From DATCIH01 sp036507955 (GTDB taxonomy: Bacteria; Bacillota; Clostridia; Clostridiales; Clostridiaceae), in assembly GCA_036507955.1 (NCBI GenBank), contig DATCIH010000189.1, positions 1 through 17,274 of the forward strand: a stretch of 17,274 bases of DNA, given 5' to 3'. Position 1 is the stretch's first letter. Each line of letters opens with the position of its first letter. Shown piece by piece: positions 7,350 through 15,017 of this stretch. Under the pieces are notes generated by a model. That model saw only the letters and a program-made list of their open reading frames with translations. It was not told the origin of the DNA and ran no database searches. Position numbers and translations under genes: made by a program.

Positions 7350-7781
7350 ATGGAAACAAGTGATAATTCCACAATAACAGTAGAGACAATAGTTAATGCA
7401 AACGTAGGGATAGTATGGAGATATTGGACAGAGCCAGAACATATAACAAAATGGAATAATGCCTCAGATGATTGGCACACTCCATTCTCTGAAAATGATT
7501 TAAGAGCTGGTGGTAAATTCCTTTCAAGAATGGAAGCTAAAGATGGCAGCTTCGGATTTGATTTTAGTGGTATTTATGATGAAGTGAAATTTGATGAGCT
7601 TATTTCATATACAATACCTGATGGAAGAAAGGTTATCATCACTTTTATAAGTCAGGAAAAAGAAACTAAAATAATTGAAACTTTTGAATTGGAAAACACC
7701 AATTCAATTGAGGTACAACAAAGAGGCTGGCAAGCTATCTTAGATAATTTCAAAAGATATACTGAACTAACATCAATTTAA
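7350..7781 (+). CDS. AHSA1/SRPBCC-family START-like ligand-binding protein
   Basis: The 143-residue sequence from the ATG at 7350 is a full-length AHSA1-type protein (PF08327). It opens with ITVETIVNANVGIVWRYWT, followed by EPEHITKWNNASDDWHTP, GGKFLSRMEAKDGS, FDFSGIYDEV and the C-terminal helix GWQAILDNFKRY. Such helix-grip proteins bind hydrophobic ligands or act as stress or co-chaperone-like factors; the ligand is unknown. The open frame begins upstream at 7266 and fuses it to the end of the preceding broken gene (MYIPPLMELLGLVELTHVAR onwards). No clear ribosome binding site precedes 7350; AGAGG lies 4 bp before an in-frame ATG at 7332. The product may therefore begin within the fused part, or be poorly translated. 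The coding region itself shows no lesion. Confidence 0.75.
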   Translation: METSDNSTITVETIVNANVGIVWRYWTEPEHITKWNNASDDWHTPFSENDLRAGGKFLSRMEAKDGSFGFDFSGIYDEVKFDELISYTIPDGRKVIITFISQEKETKIIETFELENTNSIEVQQRGWQAILDNFKRYTELTSI

Positions 7782-7827
7782 AATAATTGTTAAAGTTCTA
7801 TAATAAAGAACATGGGAGGAAAATTAT

Positions 7828-8718
7828 ATGCAGATTTCACCATTTTTGTGGTTTGATAATCAAGCCTAGGAGGCAGCTGATTTTTACACCTCCGCTTTCA
7901 AATATTCAAAGATACAAGATGTGTCCTATAATAGCGATGAAGGTGAAGAGGTACCTGAAAGGGGGGAAGAGGCTGTAATGTCTGTCACCTTCGAGATTGA
8001 GGGGAGAACATTTATGGCCTTAAACGGTGGACACTATTTCACTTTTACCCCCGCCATATCCTTTTTCGTAAACTGTGATACACAGGGCCAACTAAACAGG
8101 CTTTGGGAGAAACTATCCCAAGGCGGGAAAGTTTTTATGGAGCTTAATAAATATCCCTTTAGTGAAAGATTTGGTTGGGTAGAAGATAAATTCGGTATCT
8201 CCTGGCAATTGAATCTTTCAAGTAGTATATATAAAATCACCCCATTTTTAATGTTTGTGGGGCCTAATAAGGGCAAAGCCGAGGAGGCCATGAATTTTTA
8301 TATTTCGCTTTTCAATAATTCTAGTGTTCTCCAGATAGAGCGCTATGGACCAGGGGAAGCTGAGCCGGAAGGAACTGTTAAACACTCCACCTTTTCACTT
8401 GACGCTCAGGAATTCATGGCTTTGGACAGTAGTGCAGAACATGCTTTCACCTTTTCTGAAGCTATATCTTTCTTTGTGGATTGTGATACGCAAGATGAAG
8501 TTGATATGTTATGGGAGGAGCTTTCGCAGGGTGGAGAAAAAGGGCAATGTGGGTGGATAAAAGATAAATACGGTGTATCCTGGCAGATCGTTCCTACTAT
8601 ATTAGGTGAATTGCTGGGTGATCCAGATCCTGTAAAGGCGCAAAGAGCTATGGGTGCAATGCTAAAGATGAGCAAACTTAATATAGAAGAATTAAAGAAA
8701 GTACATAGAGAGGGTTAA
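7828..8718 (+). pseudogene. Two-domain PhnB-like VOC (glyoxalase-fold) gene interrupted by TAG at codon 14
   Basis: GGGAGG (7814-7819) precedes ATG at 7828, and the frame reads MQISPFLWFDNQA, then TAG (7867-7869), then EAADFYTSAFKYSKIQ and onward without further stops to 8718. The family usually has Glu or Lys where the stop is, so a one-base change from GAG or AAG is likely. Two PhnB/3-dmu-9_3-mt-like VOC modules follow each other: the first runs to about 8215, and the second begins KITPFLMFVGPNKGKAEEAMNFY. Each has a paired AISFFV-CDTQ and GVSWQ element. Members of this family are often annotated as 3-demethylubiquinone methyltransferase-like or glyoxalase-like, with unknown substrates. Restart at the internal ATG (7978) would lose the first strands. 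Readthrough could still produce some full-length protein (296 residues). Confidence 0.75.
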
Positions 8719-8815
8719 TGACGGAGTCTTTTATAGCAAATAAAATATTAATTGGGAATGCTTTTCAACTCAACTCGTGCTTGAGTATATTGGAAAAGGC
8801 ATTGGAGGTATTCTA

Positions 8816-9665
8816 ATGACTAATTTATCTGAAATGAGTATCTATGAAAATATACGAACTGCTGTAACGGAGGCACAAAGAAAGGTTTATACCACTGTGA
8901 ATTTTGTAATGGTTGAAACCTACTGGAATATTGGTAAACAAATTTATGAAGCACAAGGGGAAAATAATCGTGCTGAATATGGTGCTGGCTTATTAAAATA
9001 TCTTTCTGAAAAACTGACTGCTGAATTTGGAAAAGGCTTCACTGTGACAAATTTGAGCTATATGCGTCAGTTTTACATAGCGTTTCCAAATTATCACGCA
9101 CTGCGTGATAATTTGAGCTGGACTCACTACAGATATTTGTTAAAGATTGAAGATAAAAAGGCTCGACAATTTTATCTTGAAGAATGTGCAAAATCTAATT
9201 GGAGTACGAGGCAATTAGAGCGTCAAATAAATTCTTTTTATTATCAGCGACTCTTATCCAGCCAAGATCAAGAAAGTGTGAGAAATGAGATTCAAACACT
9301 TGAGAAAGGCATCGATGCAAAAGACATTATCAGAGATCCCTAAGTACTTGAATTTTTAGGTCTTGAACAAACGTCTAATCTTTATGAGAAAGATTTAGAG
9401 CAAGGACTGATCAATCATTTGCAAACTTTTTTACTTGAACTAGGACGAGGCTTTTCTTTTGTTGCAAGACAAAAACGAATTTCTTTTGATGGGGAGAATT
9501 ATTCTTTGTGCAGATAAAAGCGATTCAGTTGTTAAATACACCTTGCCAGAAGACAACAATCAGATTTTCGCTTCAAAATATAAGTTATATATGCCTTCTG
9601 AAGAAGAGCTAAAACAAGAGCTGGAGAAAGAGCAAGAAATATTGGAAATTGAAAATAATTTATAA
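8816..9665 (+). pseudogene. Remnant of YhcG-type (DUF1016) PDDEXK nuclease gene, catalytic core deleted
   Basis: GGAGG (8804-8808) lies 7 bp before ATG 8816, which I prefer to the in-frame GTG at 8777. Residues 1-150 form an intact DUF1016 N-terminal domain (AQRKVYTTVNFVMVETYWNIG, SYMRQFYIAFP, LSWTHYRYLLKI, WSTRQLERQINS). The sequence then meets TAA at 9341, where the family has Tyr (IIRDP-Y-VLEFLGL). The frame continues as VLEFLGLEQTSNLYEKD to LGRGFSFVARQKRISFDGEN. At about 9491-9500 it jumps to IILCADKSDSVVKY in another frame, ending at 9665. The segment normally between these, with the catalytic Asp and the D/E-x-K strand (about 55-60 residues), is missing. The short open frame 9459-9665 is only this tail. 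The enzyme cannot be active; the N-terminal domain could still be made from 8816 to 9343 (175 residues). Confidence 0.85.
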
Positions 9666-9723
9666 ATTTTGGACTATATGGATACAATATTTACTTTTAA
9701 CGAATAATTACATAGGTACTAGG

Positions 9724-9760
9724 TTCCCTCAGACTGATTAGTTTGGGGGAATTTTCTTTT
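9724..9760 (+). terminator. Rho-independent terminator
   Basis: TTCCCTCAGACT (9724-9735) pairs with AGTTTGGGGGAA (9740-9751), 12 bp including G-U pairs around a GATT loop, followed by TTTTCTTTT. It ends rightward transcription from the nuclease remnant before the convergent ABC transporter operon. Confidence 0.8.
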
Positions 9761-9791
9761 AATTATAAGCAGAACACTTTTACGATTGTAC

Positions 9792-9825
9792 CTAGAGTAG
9801 AATGCTTTTATGCATTCCACTCTAG
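9792..9825 (-). promoter_or_regulatory. Stable hairpin overlapping the stop codon of the ABC ATPase gene
   Basis: Arms of 14 bp (9792-9805 with 9812-9825) have one mismatch and a 6-nt loop that contains the TAA stop at 9808-9810. No T-run follows on either strand, so it is not a standard intrinsic terminator. It may protect the 3' end of the operon mRNA. Confidence 0.5.
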
Positions 9826-10542
9826 CACCTTATTTAAGAAAGCCTTGAGTTTTACAGAGCGGGGTGCTTTAAAGAGCTCTGAACTACTACCACTTTCTAT
9901 AATTGTGTTGTCACAAATAAACAGTGCCCTTTCACATGCTTTTCGCGCAAAGCCCATTTCGTGGGTTACTATAATGGTCTTTAGCCCCTCATCCTGTAGC
10001 TCGCCCAGCATATTGAGTACCTCACTTGTAAGCTCTGGATCCAGTGCGGAGGTGGGTTCATCAAGCAGCATGAGCTTTGGACCTGCTGCAACTGCTCGGG
10101 CAATAGCTATACGCTGCTGTTGCCCACCAGAAAGCTGGGAGGGGTATTTATCCTTTTCTTGAAATAATCCAAAACGAGAAAGAAGCTTCACTGCACTATC
10201 AAGTGCATCAGTCTTATTGTAACCAAAGGTATGGATAAGTGGCAGCGTGATATTTTCACAAGCTGTCATGTGTTCAAAAAGGCCGTGAGATTGAAATACA
10301 AAACTTAGGTTTCTTCGGTACTCTTGCAAAGCCTTTTCTCTAAATGATATATTATTATCTTCAAGAATAAGCTCCCCACTAGTAGGTATTAGCAGCCCCC
10401 CAATGATACGAAGTAGTGTTGACTTACCTGCACCCGAAGGCCCAATAACTGCAAGTGAATTAAATTCGTCAGAGAAGTTAATATTTCTTAGCACCTGTTG
10501 CCCACCAAAGTTGTGGCAAATGTCTTTAATCACGATTTTCAT
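9808..10542 (-). CDS. Polar amino acid ABC transporter, ATP-binding protein (GlnQ/HisP type)
   Basis: This 244-residue protein energises uptake by the permease encoded just upstream. All nucleotide-binding elements are present: Walker A GPSGAGKST (34-42), Q-loop Gln84, signature LSGGQQQR (137-144), Walker B LMLLDE (157-162), D-loop SALD and switch His194. Its length matches the GlnQ/HisP/ArtP class. The open frame extends upstream to 10683, but that part only overlaps the permease gene. ATG 10542 is preceded by AGGGGAG at good spacing and gives the standard start MKIVIKD. The gene overlaps the end of the permease gene by 17 bp, which points to translational coupling. It is the last gene of the minus-strand operon. 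Confidence 0.95.
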   Translation of the reverse strand: MKIVIKDICHNFGGQQVLRNINFSDEFNSLAVIGPSGAGKSTLLRIIGGLLIPTSGELILEDNNISFREKALQEYRRNLSFVFQSHGLFEHMTACENITLPLIHTFGYNKTDALDSAVKLLSRFGLFQEKDKYPSQLSGGQQQRIAIARAVAAGPKLMLLDEPTSALDPELTSEVLNMLGELQDEGLKTIIVTHEMGFARKACERALFICDNTIIESGSSSELFKAPRSVKLKAFLNKVLEWNA

Positions 10543-11293
10543 GCTTATATCTCCCCTCAAGCCATTTAGTAAGCATTGATACTGCAAAGGTAAGTATAAA
10601 ATATAGAAGACCCAGAAATATATAATTTTCAAACATCTGAAAATTAGCAGCAGAAATCTCTTGAATCGTTTGAGTGAGCTCAATAACAGCTATCACCGAA
10701 AGCAAAGAGCTATCTTTGATAATAGATGCAAGCTGACCTGCAAGAGCTGGCAAAATACGTGCCATAAGTATGGGGAAAGTTACAAGCCATAGTGTCTGAA
10801 TATCCGTTATACCTATAGAACGAGCAATCTCATATTCTTGTTTATCAATGCTCTCAATGCCTCCTCGTATAATTTCCGAGATATAGGCACCTTCAAATAT
10901 AGAAAGTATAATAACACCCGCAATATAGCGATTATCAATGCCCCAGGCTGTGCCAACTATATAGAAAAAAAAGTAGATTTGAACAAGAAGTGGCGTACCC
11001 CGAATTATTTGTATATAAGTACGACAAGCATAGCAAATAACCAAAATTTGTGATCTCTGTCCCATGGCGGTGAGCATGCCAAGTATCATACTAAAAATCA
11101 GGCTTGCAAAAGATATAATAATGGTCATTTTAAAACCATCAAAAAGCCTTTTCTTGTATTCTAGTAACGTACTAAAATCCAGATTAAGCCCGATACGTTT
11201 CATGGAAAAGTAAACTAAAGCAACAAAAATTACCCCAACAGCAAGGGCACTAAGAAACTTATTTAATAGTGTTGGTTTTTTAAATTTTTTCAA
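10526..11293 (-). CDS. Polar amino acid ABC transporter, permease (HisM/GlnP type)
   Basis: The 255-residue integral membrane protein belongs to the His/Glu/Gln/Arg transporter permease family. Hydrophobic segments lie at about 13-30, 56-76, 84-112, 123-143, 195-210 and 222-243. The family motif RGTPLLVQ is at 98-105, and the EAA loop that docks the ATPase (YEIARSIGITDIQTLWLVTFP) at 154-174. The permease works as a homodimer or with a partner; no second permease gene is present, so a homodimer is likely. The start is TTG at 11293, with AGGACGG 8 bp upstream. It lies 20 bp after the binding-protein gene and overlaps the ATPase gene. Confidence 0.93.
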   Translation of the reverse strand: MKKFKKPTLLNKFLSALAVGVIFVALVYFSMKRIGLNLDFSTLLEYKKRLFDGFKMTIIISFASLIFSMILGMLTAMGQRSQILVICYACRTYIQIIRGTPLLVQIYFFFYIVGTAWGIDNRYIAGVIILSIFEGAYISEIIRGGIESIDKQEYEIARSIGITDIQTLWLVTFPILMARILPALAGQLASIIKDSSLLSVIAVIELTQTIQEISAANFQMFENYIFLGLLYFILTFAVSMLTKWLEGRYKHENRD

Positions 11294-11313
11294 AATTTTT
11301 ACCGTCCTATATT

Positions 11314-12123
11314 TTAATCAAAGAACCATGGAAAACCAAGAGAATCAAATATTTTCTTTTCTTGGGGTAGATATTTTTGTGTAAGCTTTTCAAAACCGCC
11401 ATCACTCTTGTATTTTGCTATAAAAGAGTTTATCTTATTAAGTAGCTCAGAGTTCCCTTTTTTAACAGCTATGCCCCAGTTTTCTTTATCTTGAATTGGT
11501 ATCATAATTGCTTTTGTACTATCTAAATTACTCTGATTCTGGCGATAAATAGTCAACTGGTCATATATAAATACATCAGCCTTGCCTTGAACAACCTCTG
11601 TTACACAAGCATTCTCTGACGCAAGGACGTTTACAGTGGCATTTGTCAGGTTCTTTTCAGCGTAAGTATTTGCTGTGGTGCCTATTTTAACATCAACCAC
11701 AATGCCCTTTTTATTAAGATCCGCGGATGTTGTTACTACAGATTTCTTATTAACTAGCAGGGCAAGGTAGGAATGAGCGTATGGGTCAGAAAAATCCACG
11801 GTTTTTTTACGTTCATCGGTAATTGTCATGGATGAAATGACTGCATCTACCTTTCCGGTTTGGAGCGAGGGAATAAGTCCAGTCCATGCGATATTTTCAA
11901 TTTTCACAGGTTCACCTAAATACTTAGCAAGATCTTTTGCAAGGTCTGTACTTATACCACTAGGGTTGCCATTTGTATCTTTGGTTTCAAAAGGGGGATA
12001 GGCAAGTTCCATACCAACAATTAGTGTTTTATTCGTGTTTGATACCTTGCAACTTGTAAAAAGAGCAGTAATCATAAGCAACAATAGGCCAGACATTATA
12101 ACAATCTTTAGGATTTTTTTCAT
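11314..12123 (-). CDS. Polar amino acid ABC transporter, substrate-binding lipoprotein
   Basis: The 269-residue protein starts with MKKILKIVIM, a hydrophobic core and a Cys at position 25 (ALFTSC), which fits a lipoprotein signal although Phe at -3 is not the usual lipobox residue. The mature part is a full SBP_bac_3 (PF00497) domain: TLIVGMELAYPPFE, GISTDLAKDLAKYLG, WTGLIPSLQTGKVDAVISSM, TITDERKKTVDFSDPY, and VVQGKADVFIYDQ. DERKK contains the conserved Arg that usually binds the ligand carboxylate. The protein captures a polar amino acid at the outer face of the membrane and hands it to the permease. The exact amino acid cannot be read from sequence. ATG 12123 was preferred to the upstream in-frame codon at 12171 because GGAGG lies at proper distance and the signal peptide follows at once. 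Confidence 0.93.
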   Translation of the reverse strand: MKKILKIVIMSGLLLLMITALFTSCKVSNTNKTLIVGMELAYPPFETKDTNGNPSGISTDLAKDLAKYLGEPVKIENIAWTGLIPSLQTGKVDAVISSMTITDERKKTVDFSDPYAHSYLALLVNKKSVVTTSADLNKKGIVVDVKIGTTANTYAEKNLTNATVNVLASENACVTEVVQGKADVFIYDQLTIYRQNQSNLDSTKAIMIPIQDKENWGIAVKKGNSELLNKINSFIAKYKSDGGFEKLTQKYLPQEKKIFDSLGFPWFFD

Positions 12124-12161
12124 ATTGATACCTCCAAATATTAGCACTTTATTGTTACTAT

Positions 12162-12190
12162 AGTATATCATGATAATTAAATTCTGGTAA
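12162..12190 (-). promoter_or_regulatory. Putative promoter of the ABC transporter operon
   Basis: Reading the minus strand, TTACCA (-35, 12185-12190) is 17 bp from TATACT (-10, 12162-12167), with a TGA extension before the -10. Transcription would start near 12155, leaving about 30 nt before the start codon, so there is no room for a riboswitch or T-box leader. Confidence 0.6.
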
Positions 12191-12294
12191 ATACTATTCT
12201 ACAGAGATCACTTAATCTCCTTTATATGTTAATAATCCATAACAAAAGACTAAGCAATTGCTACGGTTCATTAACCTATACTTATATTTGAATG

Positions 12295-12303
12295 TGATAT
12301 AAT
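12295..12303 (+). promoter_or_regulatory. Putative promoter of the tetrapyrrole operon (extended -10)
   Basis: TGATATAAT provides a perfect -10 (12298-12303) with the TGn extension; no good -35 is seen at 16-18 bp. Transcription would start near 12310, about 34 nt before the first gene. No riboswitch or T-box structure fits in this leader. Confidence 0.6.
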
Positions 12304-12343
12304 AAGACTTATACTACGTTTGTATCCTTAGGAGGAGAAAGCC

Positions 12344-13000
12344 ATGTCAAAGTATTACCCTATAATGGTTAATCTAGAATATAGAAATGTTTTGATTGTT
12401 GGAGGGGGAGAGATAGCTTATAAAAAGCTATTAGAACTCCTAGAATATAAAGCTGTAATAACCCTTGTTTCCTTAAGTATTAATGAAGGGATAAAGGAAA
12501 TAGTGGAAAAGAATTATATTAAGTTCATTGAAGGTGCTTATGATAAAACTTATTTGGAGGGGGCTTTTATAGTAATCGCCTCCACCAATGATAGAGAAGT
12601 CAATAATGAGATATATAAGGACTGCATTCAAAAATCAATCCTTGTAAATATAGTGGATGATCCTGAGAACTGTAGCTTTATTACACCTTCCAAGCTAAGA
12701 CGAGGTGACTTAACTATCTCCATATCTACTAACGGTAAGAGTCCAACCCTTAGTAAGGAGATTCGTAAGGAACTTGAAATTAGCTTTGATGAAAGCTATG
12801 AAGCTTATGTAAATATATTAGGGGATTTAAGAAAAGATGTAATTGCTAATGTGGAAATACCCCATAAGAGAAAAGAAGTTCTTCACACTATTGTAAGTGG
12901 AGGGTACTTGGGAAAACTAAGGATATTAGGAGAGGAAGCTGTAAGATCCGAAATAAAAGAATATCTACAAGCTACAATTACTAGCTTTAAATACCTATAG
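12344..13000 (+). CDS. sirC: Precorrin-2 dehydrogenase (SirC / Met8p / CysG N-terminal type)
   Basis: The 218-residue cytosolic enzyme oxidises precorrin-2 to sirohydrochlorin with NAD, and some members also insert iron to form siroheme. It opens with the family signature YYPIMVNLEYRNVLIVGGGEIAYKKLLEL, whose Rossmann glycine cluster is at residues 20-22. Next come FIVIASTNDREVN, the VNIVDDPENCSFITPS block, and LTISISTNGKSPTLSKEIRKELE of the second domain. The length is normal for the single-function form, which lacks the CysG methyltransferase half; that activity is supplied by the cobA-hemD fusion downstream. AGGAGGAG precedes the ATG, which is the first in the operon. It is 63 bp from hemA. 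Confidence 0.92.
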   Translation: MSKYYPIMVNLEYRNVLIVGGGEIAYKKLLELLEYKAVITLVSLSINEGIKEIVEKNYIKFIEGAYDKTYLEGAFIVIASTNDREVNNEIYKDCIQKSILVNIVDDPENCSFITPSKLRRGDLTISISTNGKSPTLSKEIRKELEISFDESYEAYVNILGDLRKDVIANVEIPHKRKEVLHTIVSGGYLGKLRILGEEAVRSEIKEYLQATITSFKYL

Positions 13001-13003
13001 GTT

Positions 13004-13032
13004 ATGAAAGATATTTTCTAATATGTTATAAT
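13004..13032 (+). promoter_or_regulatory. Possible internal promoter before hemA
   Basis: TGTTATAAT gives a consensus -10 (13027-13032) with TGn extension, and ATGAAA (13004-13009) stands 17 bp upstream. These are the same hexamers and spacing as in the Rpn gene promoter. It could give hemA and the genes after it extra transcription independent of sirC. Confidence 0.45.
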
Positions 13033-13063
13033 TATTTATCACTAGTGGAAGGGGCTTTATTTA

Positions 13064-14098
13064 ATGAAAATAGTAGTTGCATCAATAAATTTTGACAATG
13101 CGGAACTAGCCATAAGAGAAAAGGTACATTTTACAGGAAGCAAAAAACAAGATTGTTATGCATTAATTAAAAAGAAAGGCATTTTAAGTGAAGCGATTAT
13201 CTTATCCACTTGTAATAGAAGCGAAATTTACGTAGTTATGGATGACGATGAAAATATAGATTGCATGATAAATATATTTAAAGAAGAATTTGATTTATCC
13301 CCTAAAGAAATCCGAGCTTTTATAGAATTAAAGGTAGAAGGCAGTGCTATAGAGCATATTTTTGAAGTAGCTGGGGGCTTTAAGTCCATGGTTATTGGCG
13401 AGGATCAAATATTAGGACAAGTTAAGGAGGCATATTTTTATGCCCTTGGACTTAACGCAAGTGGAAAGATCTTAAATAAATTGTTTTTAACTGCCATTAC
13501 TTTTGGAAAAAAGTTCAGAAGCTGTTCTGGAATATCTGATATCCCTACCTCAATAAGCTCCATAGGAGTAAAGCTATTAAAAAGTAAGATAAATAGTCTG
13601 AAAGGAAAAAAAGCTTTAGTTATTGGGTTTGGAGAGATGAATAAAATAATTTTAAAGTATTTGCTTAATGAATTTATGGACAAGATATACGTTGCCAATA
13701 GGACGCCTAGAGAAATAGATATTATTACTGATAATGTTGAAATAATACCCTTCCAGGATAGATATAAAGTCTTAGGAGAGGTGGATGTAATAATATCAGC
13801 AACTAGTGCTCCTCACTTAGTTTTAAGCAGTGATAAATTTAATAGTAACTATAAAGGCAAAGAGCTTTGTATACTAGATTTAGCTCTACCAAGGGATGTA
13901 GAAGCCACTATTTCCTATAATGAAAACGTAGAGATATTTGTTATTGATGATTTAAAGGAATTAAGTGGAGAAAGCTTAAAGGAAAGAGCTAGACTCATGA
14001 GCAATTATGGAGCCTTGATGGAGGAGGAAATGGAGCGCTTTTATAAGTGGAGGCGAATGTCTGAGATTATCAGTTCTGATAATTCATCAGTGGGGTAA
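13064..14098 (+). CDS. hemA: Glutamyl-tRNA reductase (short form)
   Basis: This enzyme reduces glutamyl-tRNA(Glu) to glutamate-1-semialdehyde with NADPH, the first committed step of the C5 tetrapyrrole route. The catalytic Cys50 is in LSTCNRSEIY. GGFKSMVIGEDQILGQVKEAY forms the rest of the active-site domain, and KALVIGFGEMNKIILKYL the NADPH-binding fold, followed by IYVANRTPREIDII, VIISATSAPH and LDLALPRDVE. The protein has 344 residues against about 400-420 for most members: the chain stops shortly after the start of the C-terminal helical dimerisation domain. The stop codon is followed directly by the hemC ribosome binding site, so no hidden extension exists. The usual ELAIREK motif is present near the start. 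Translation uses GGAAGGGG about 10 bp before ATG. Confidence 0.92.
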   Translation: MKIVVASINFDNAELAIREKVHFTGSKKQDCYALIKKKGILSEAIILSTCNRSEIYVVMDDDENIDCMINIFKEEFDLSPKEIRAFIELKVEGSAIEHIFEVAGGFKSMVIGEDQILGQVKEAYFYALGLNASGKILNKLFLTAITFGKKFRSCSGISDIPTSISSIGVKLLKSKINSLKGKKALVIGFGEMNKIILKYLLNEFMDKIYVANRTPREIDIITDNVEIIPFQDRYKVLGEVDVIISATSAPHLVLSSDKFNSNYKGKELCILDLALPRDVEATISYNENVEIFVIDDLKELSGESLKERARLMSNYGALMEEEMERFYKWRRMSEIISSDNSSVG

Positions 14099-14114
14099 AG
14101 GAGGCTAGGAAAGT

Positions 14115-15002
14115 ATGAAAAAAAAGCTTATAGTAGGAAGCAGAGGAAGCTCTTTAGCACTAAAGCAGGCTAATCTAGTAATAGACGCCTTAAAAGAGAA
14201 GCTCATAGAAGTTGAATTCGAGATAAAAATCATCACTACCACAGGAGATAAAATACTAGATAGAGCACTAGACAAAATAGGTGGTAAGGGCTTGTTTGTG
14301 TTTGAGATAGAAAAAGCTTTAATAGATGAGGAGATAGATATAGCTATTCATAGCATGAAGGATGTACCTGCTTTCCTTGAGGAAGTCTTTGAAATTTCAC
14401 CTTTACTTAAGAGGGAAGATCCCAGGGATATTTTAATTTCAAAGGATAATATTAAATTTAAGGATTTACCTACCGGGGCAGTAATAGGCACCAGTAGTTT
14501 AAGACGGATAATACAGCTTAGAGAATTAAGAGGGGACTTAAATTATCTGCCGATAAGAGGAAATATAGACACTAGAATAAAAAAAATGAACCTGGGAGAA
14601 TTTAATGGAATAGTACTTGCAGCGGCAGGTTTAAATAGAATGGGCTGGAGCAGCGCCATAACTGAGTATTTTGATATTGGGGCTATGATTCCGGCTGTAG
14701 GTCAGGGTGCGCTTTGCATCGAATATAGAAAAGCAGATACATATATAAAAAATATAATAAAAGAGCAAAATAAAAATATAGAAATAAGGGGTATACTAGG
14801 GGAAAGGGCTTTTTTAGAAGCTGTAAATGGAAGCTGCAGTGTTGCCATGGGAGCTTTCGGCGAGATTACTGGGGAGGAGCTAACCCTAAAGGGCTTTTAC
14901 TCGGAAAACCCAGAAGGAAAAATAATAATAGAAGAAGTTAGGGGAGCGGCAAAGAATTATAAGCTTTTAGGTAAAGCCTTAGCTGCAAGGATTAAAAAAT
15001 AG
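14115..15002 (+). CDS. hemC: Porphobilinogen deaminase (hydroxymethylbilane synthase)
   Basis: The 295-residue cytosolic enzyme joins four porphobilinogen molecules into hydroxymethylbilane. Motifs appear in the family order: GSRGSSLALKQANLV at the N-terminus, TTTGDKILDRALDKIGGKGLF, IDIAIHSMKDVPA, the arginine-rich GTSSLRRIIQLRELRGDL and RGNIDTRIKKM, LAAAGLNRMG, IPAVGQGAL, and NGSCSVAMGAFGE. In the last, Cys241 is the attachment site for the dipyrromethane cofactor. Length and residue order are normal. AAAGGAGG (14097-14104) overlaps the hemA stop region, so translation is probably coupled. The next gene starts 15 bp after the stop. Confidence 0.96.
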   Translation: MKKKLIVGSRGSSLALKQANLVIDALKEKLIEVEFEIKIITTTGDKILDRALDKIGGKGLFVFEIEKALIDEEIDIAIHSMKDVPAFLEEVFEISPLLKREDPRDILISKDNIKFKDLPTGAVIGTSSLRRIIQLRELRGDLNYLPIRGNIDTRIKKMNLGEFNGIVLAAAGLNRMGWSSAITEYFDIGAMIPAVGQGALCIEYRKADTYIKNIIKEQNKNIEIRGILGERAFLEAVNGSCSVAMGAFGEITGEELTLKGFYSENPEGKIIIEEVRGAAKNYKLLGKALAARIKK

Positions 15003-15017
15003 AATAGATAAGAAAGC

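Noticed and set aside
6952..7869. Stop-codon reassignment as explanation for TAA and TAG within genes
   Set aside because: Both TAA and TAG are used as ordinary terminal stops in the intact genes of the window, and the broken genes also carry frameshifts and deletions.
7787..7978. 63-codon open frame over the start of the PhnB gene
   Set aside because: It is out of frame with the recognisable VOC protein sequence and resembles no protein.
8768..8786. Inverted repeat ACTCAA / TTGAGT before the YhcG gene
   Set aside because: Only 6 bp, no T-run, and no second copy; too weak to call a terminator or operator.
9743..10162. 139-codon plus-strand open frame
   Set aside because: It lies antisense to the well-supported ABC ATPase gene, has low-complexity serine/proline content and no ribosome binding site.
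10543..10683. N-terminal extension of the ABC ATPase
   Set aside because: The extra 47 residues overlap the permease gene in another frame; the ATG at 10542 has a good ribosome binding site and gives the family's usual N-terminus.
12124..12343. Riboswitch or T-box between the ABC and tetrapyrrole operons
   Set aside because: Both leaders are only about 30 nt from the likely transcription starts, and no conserved stems or T-box sequence was seen.
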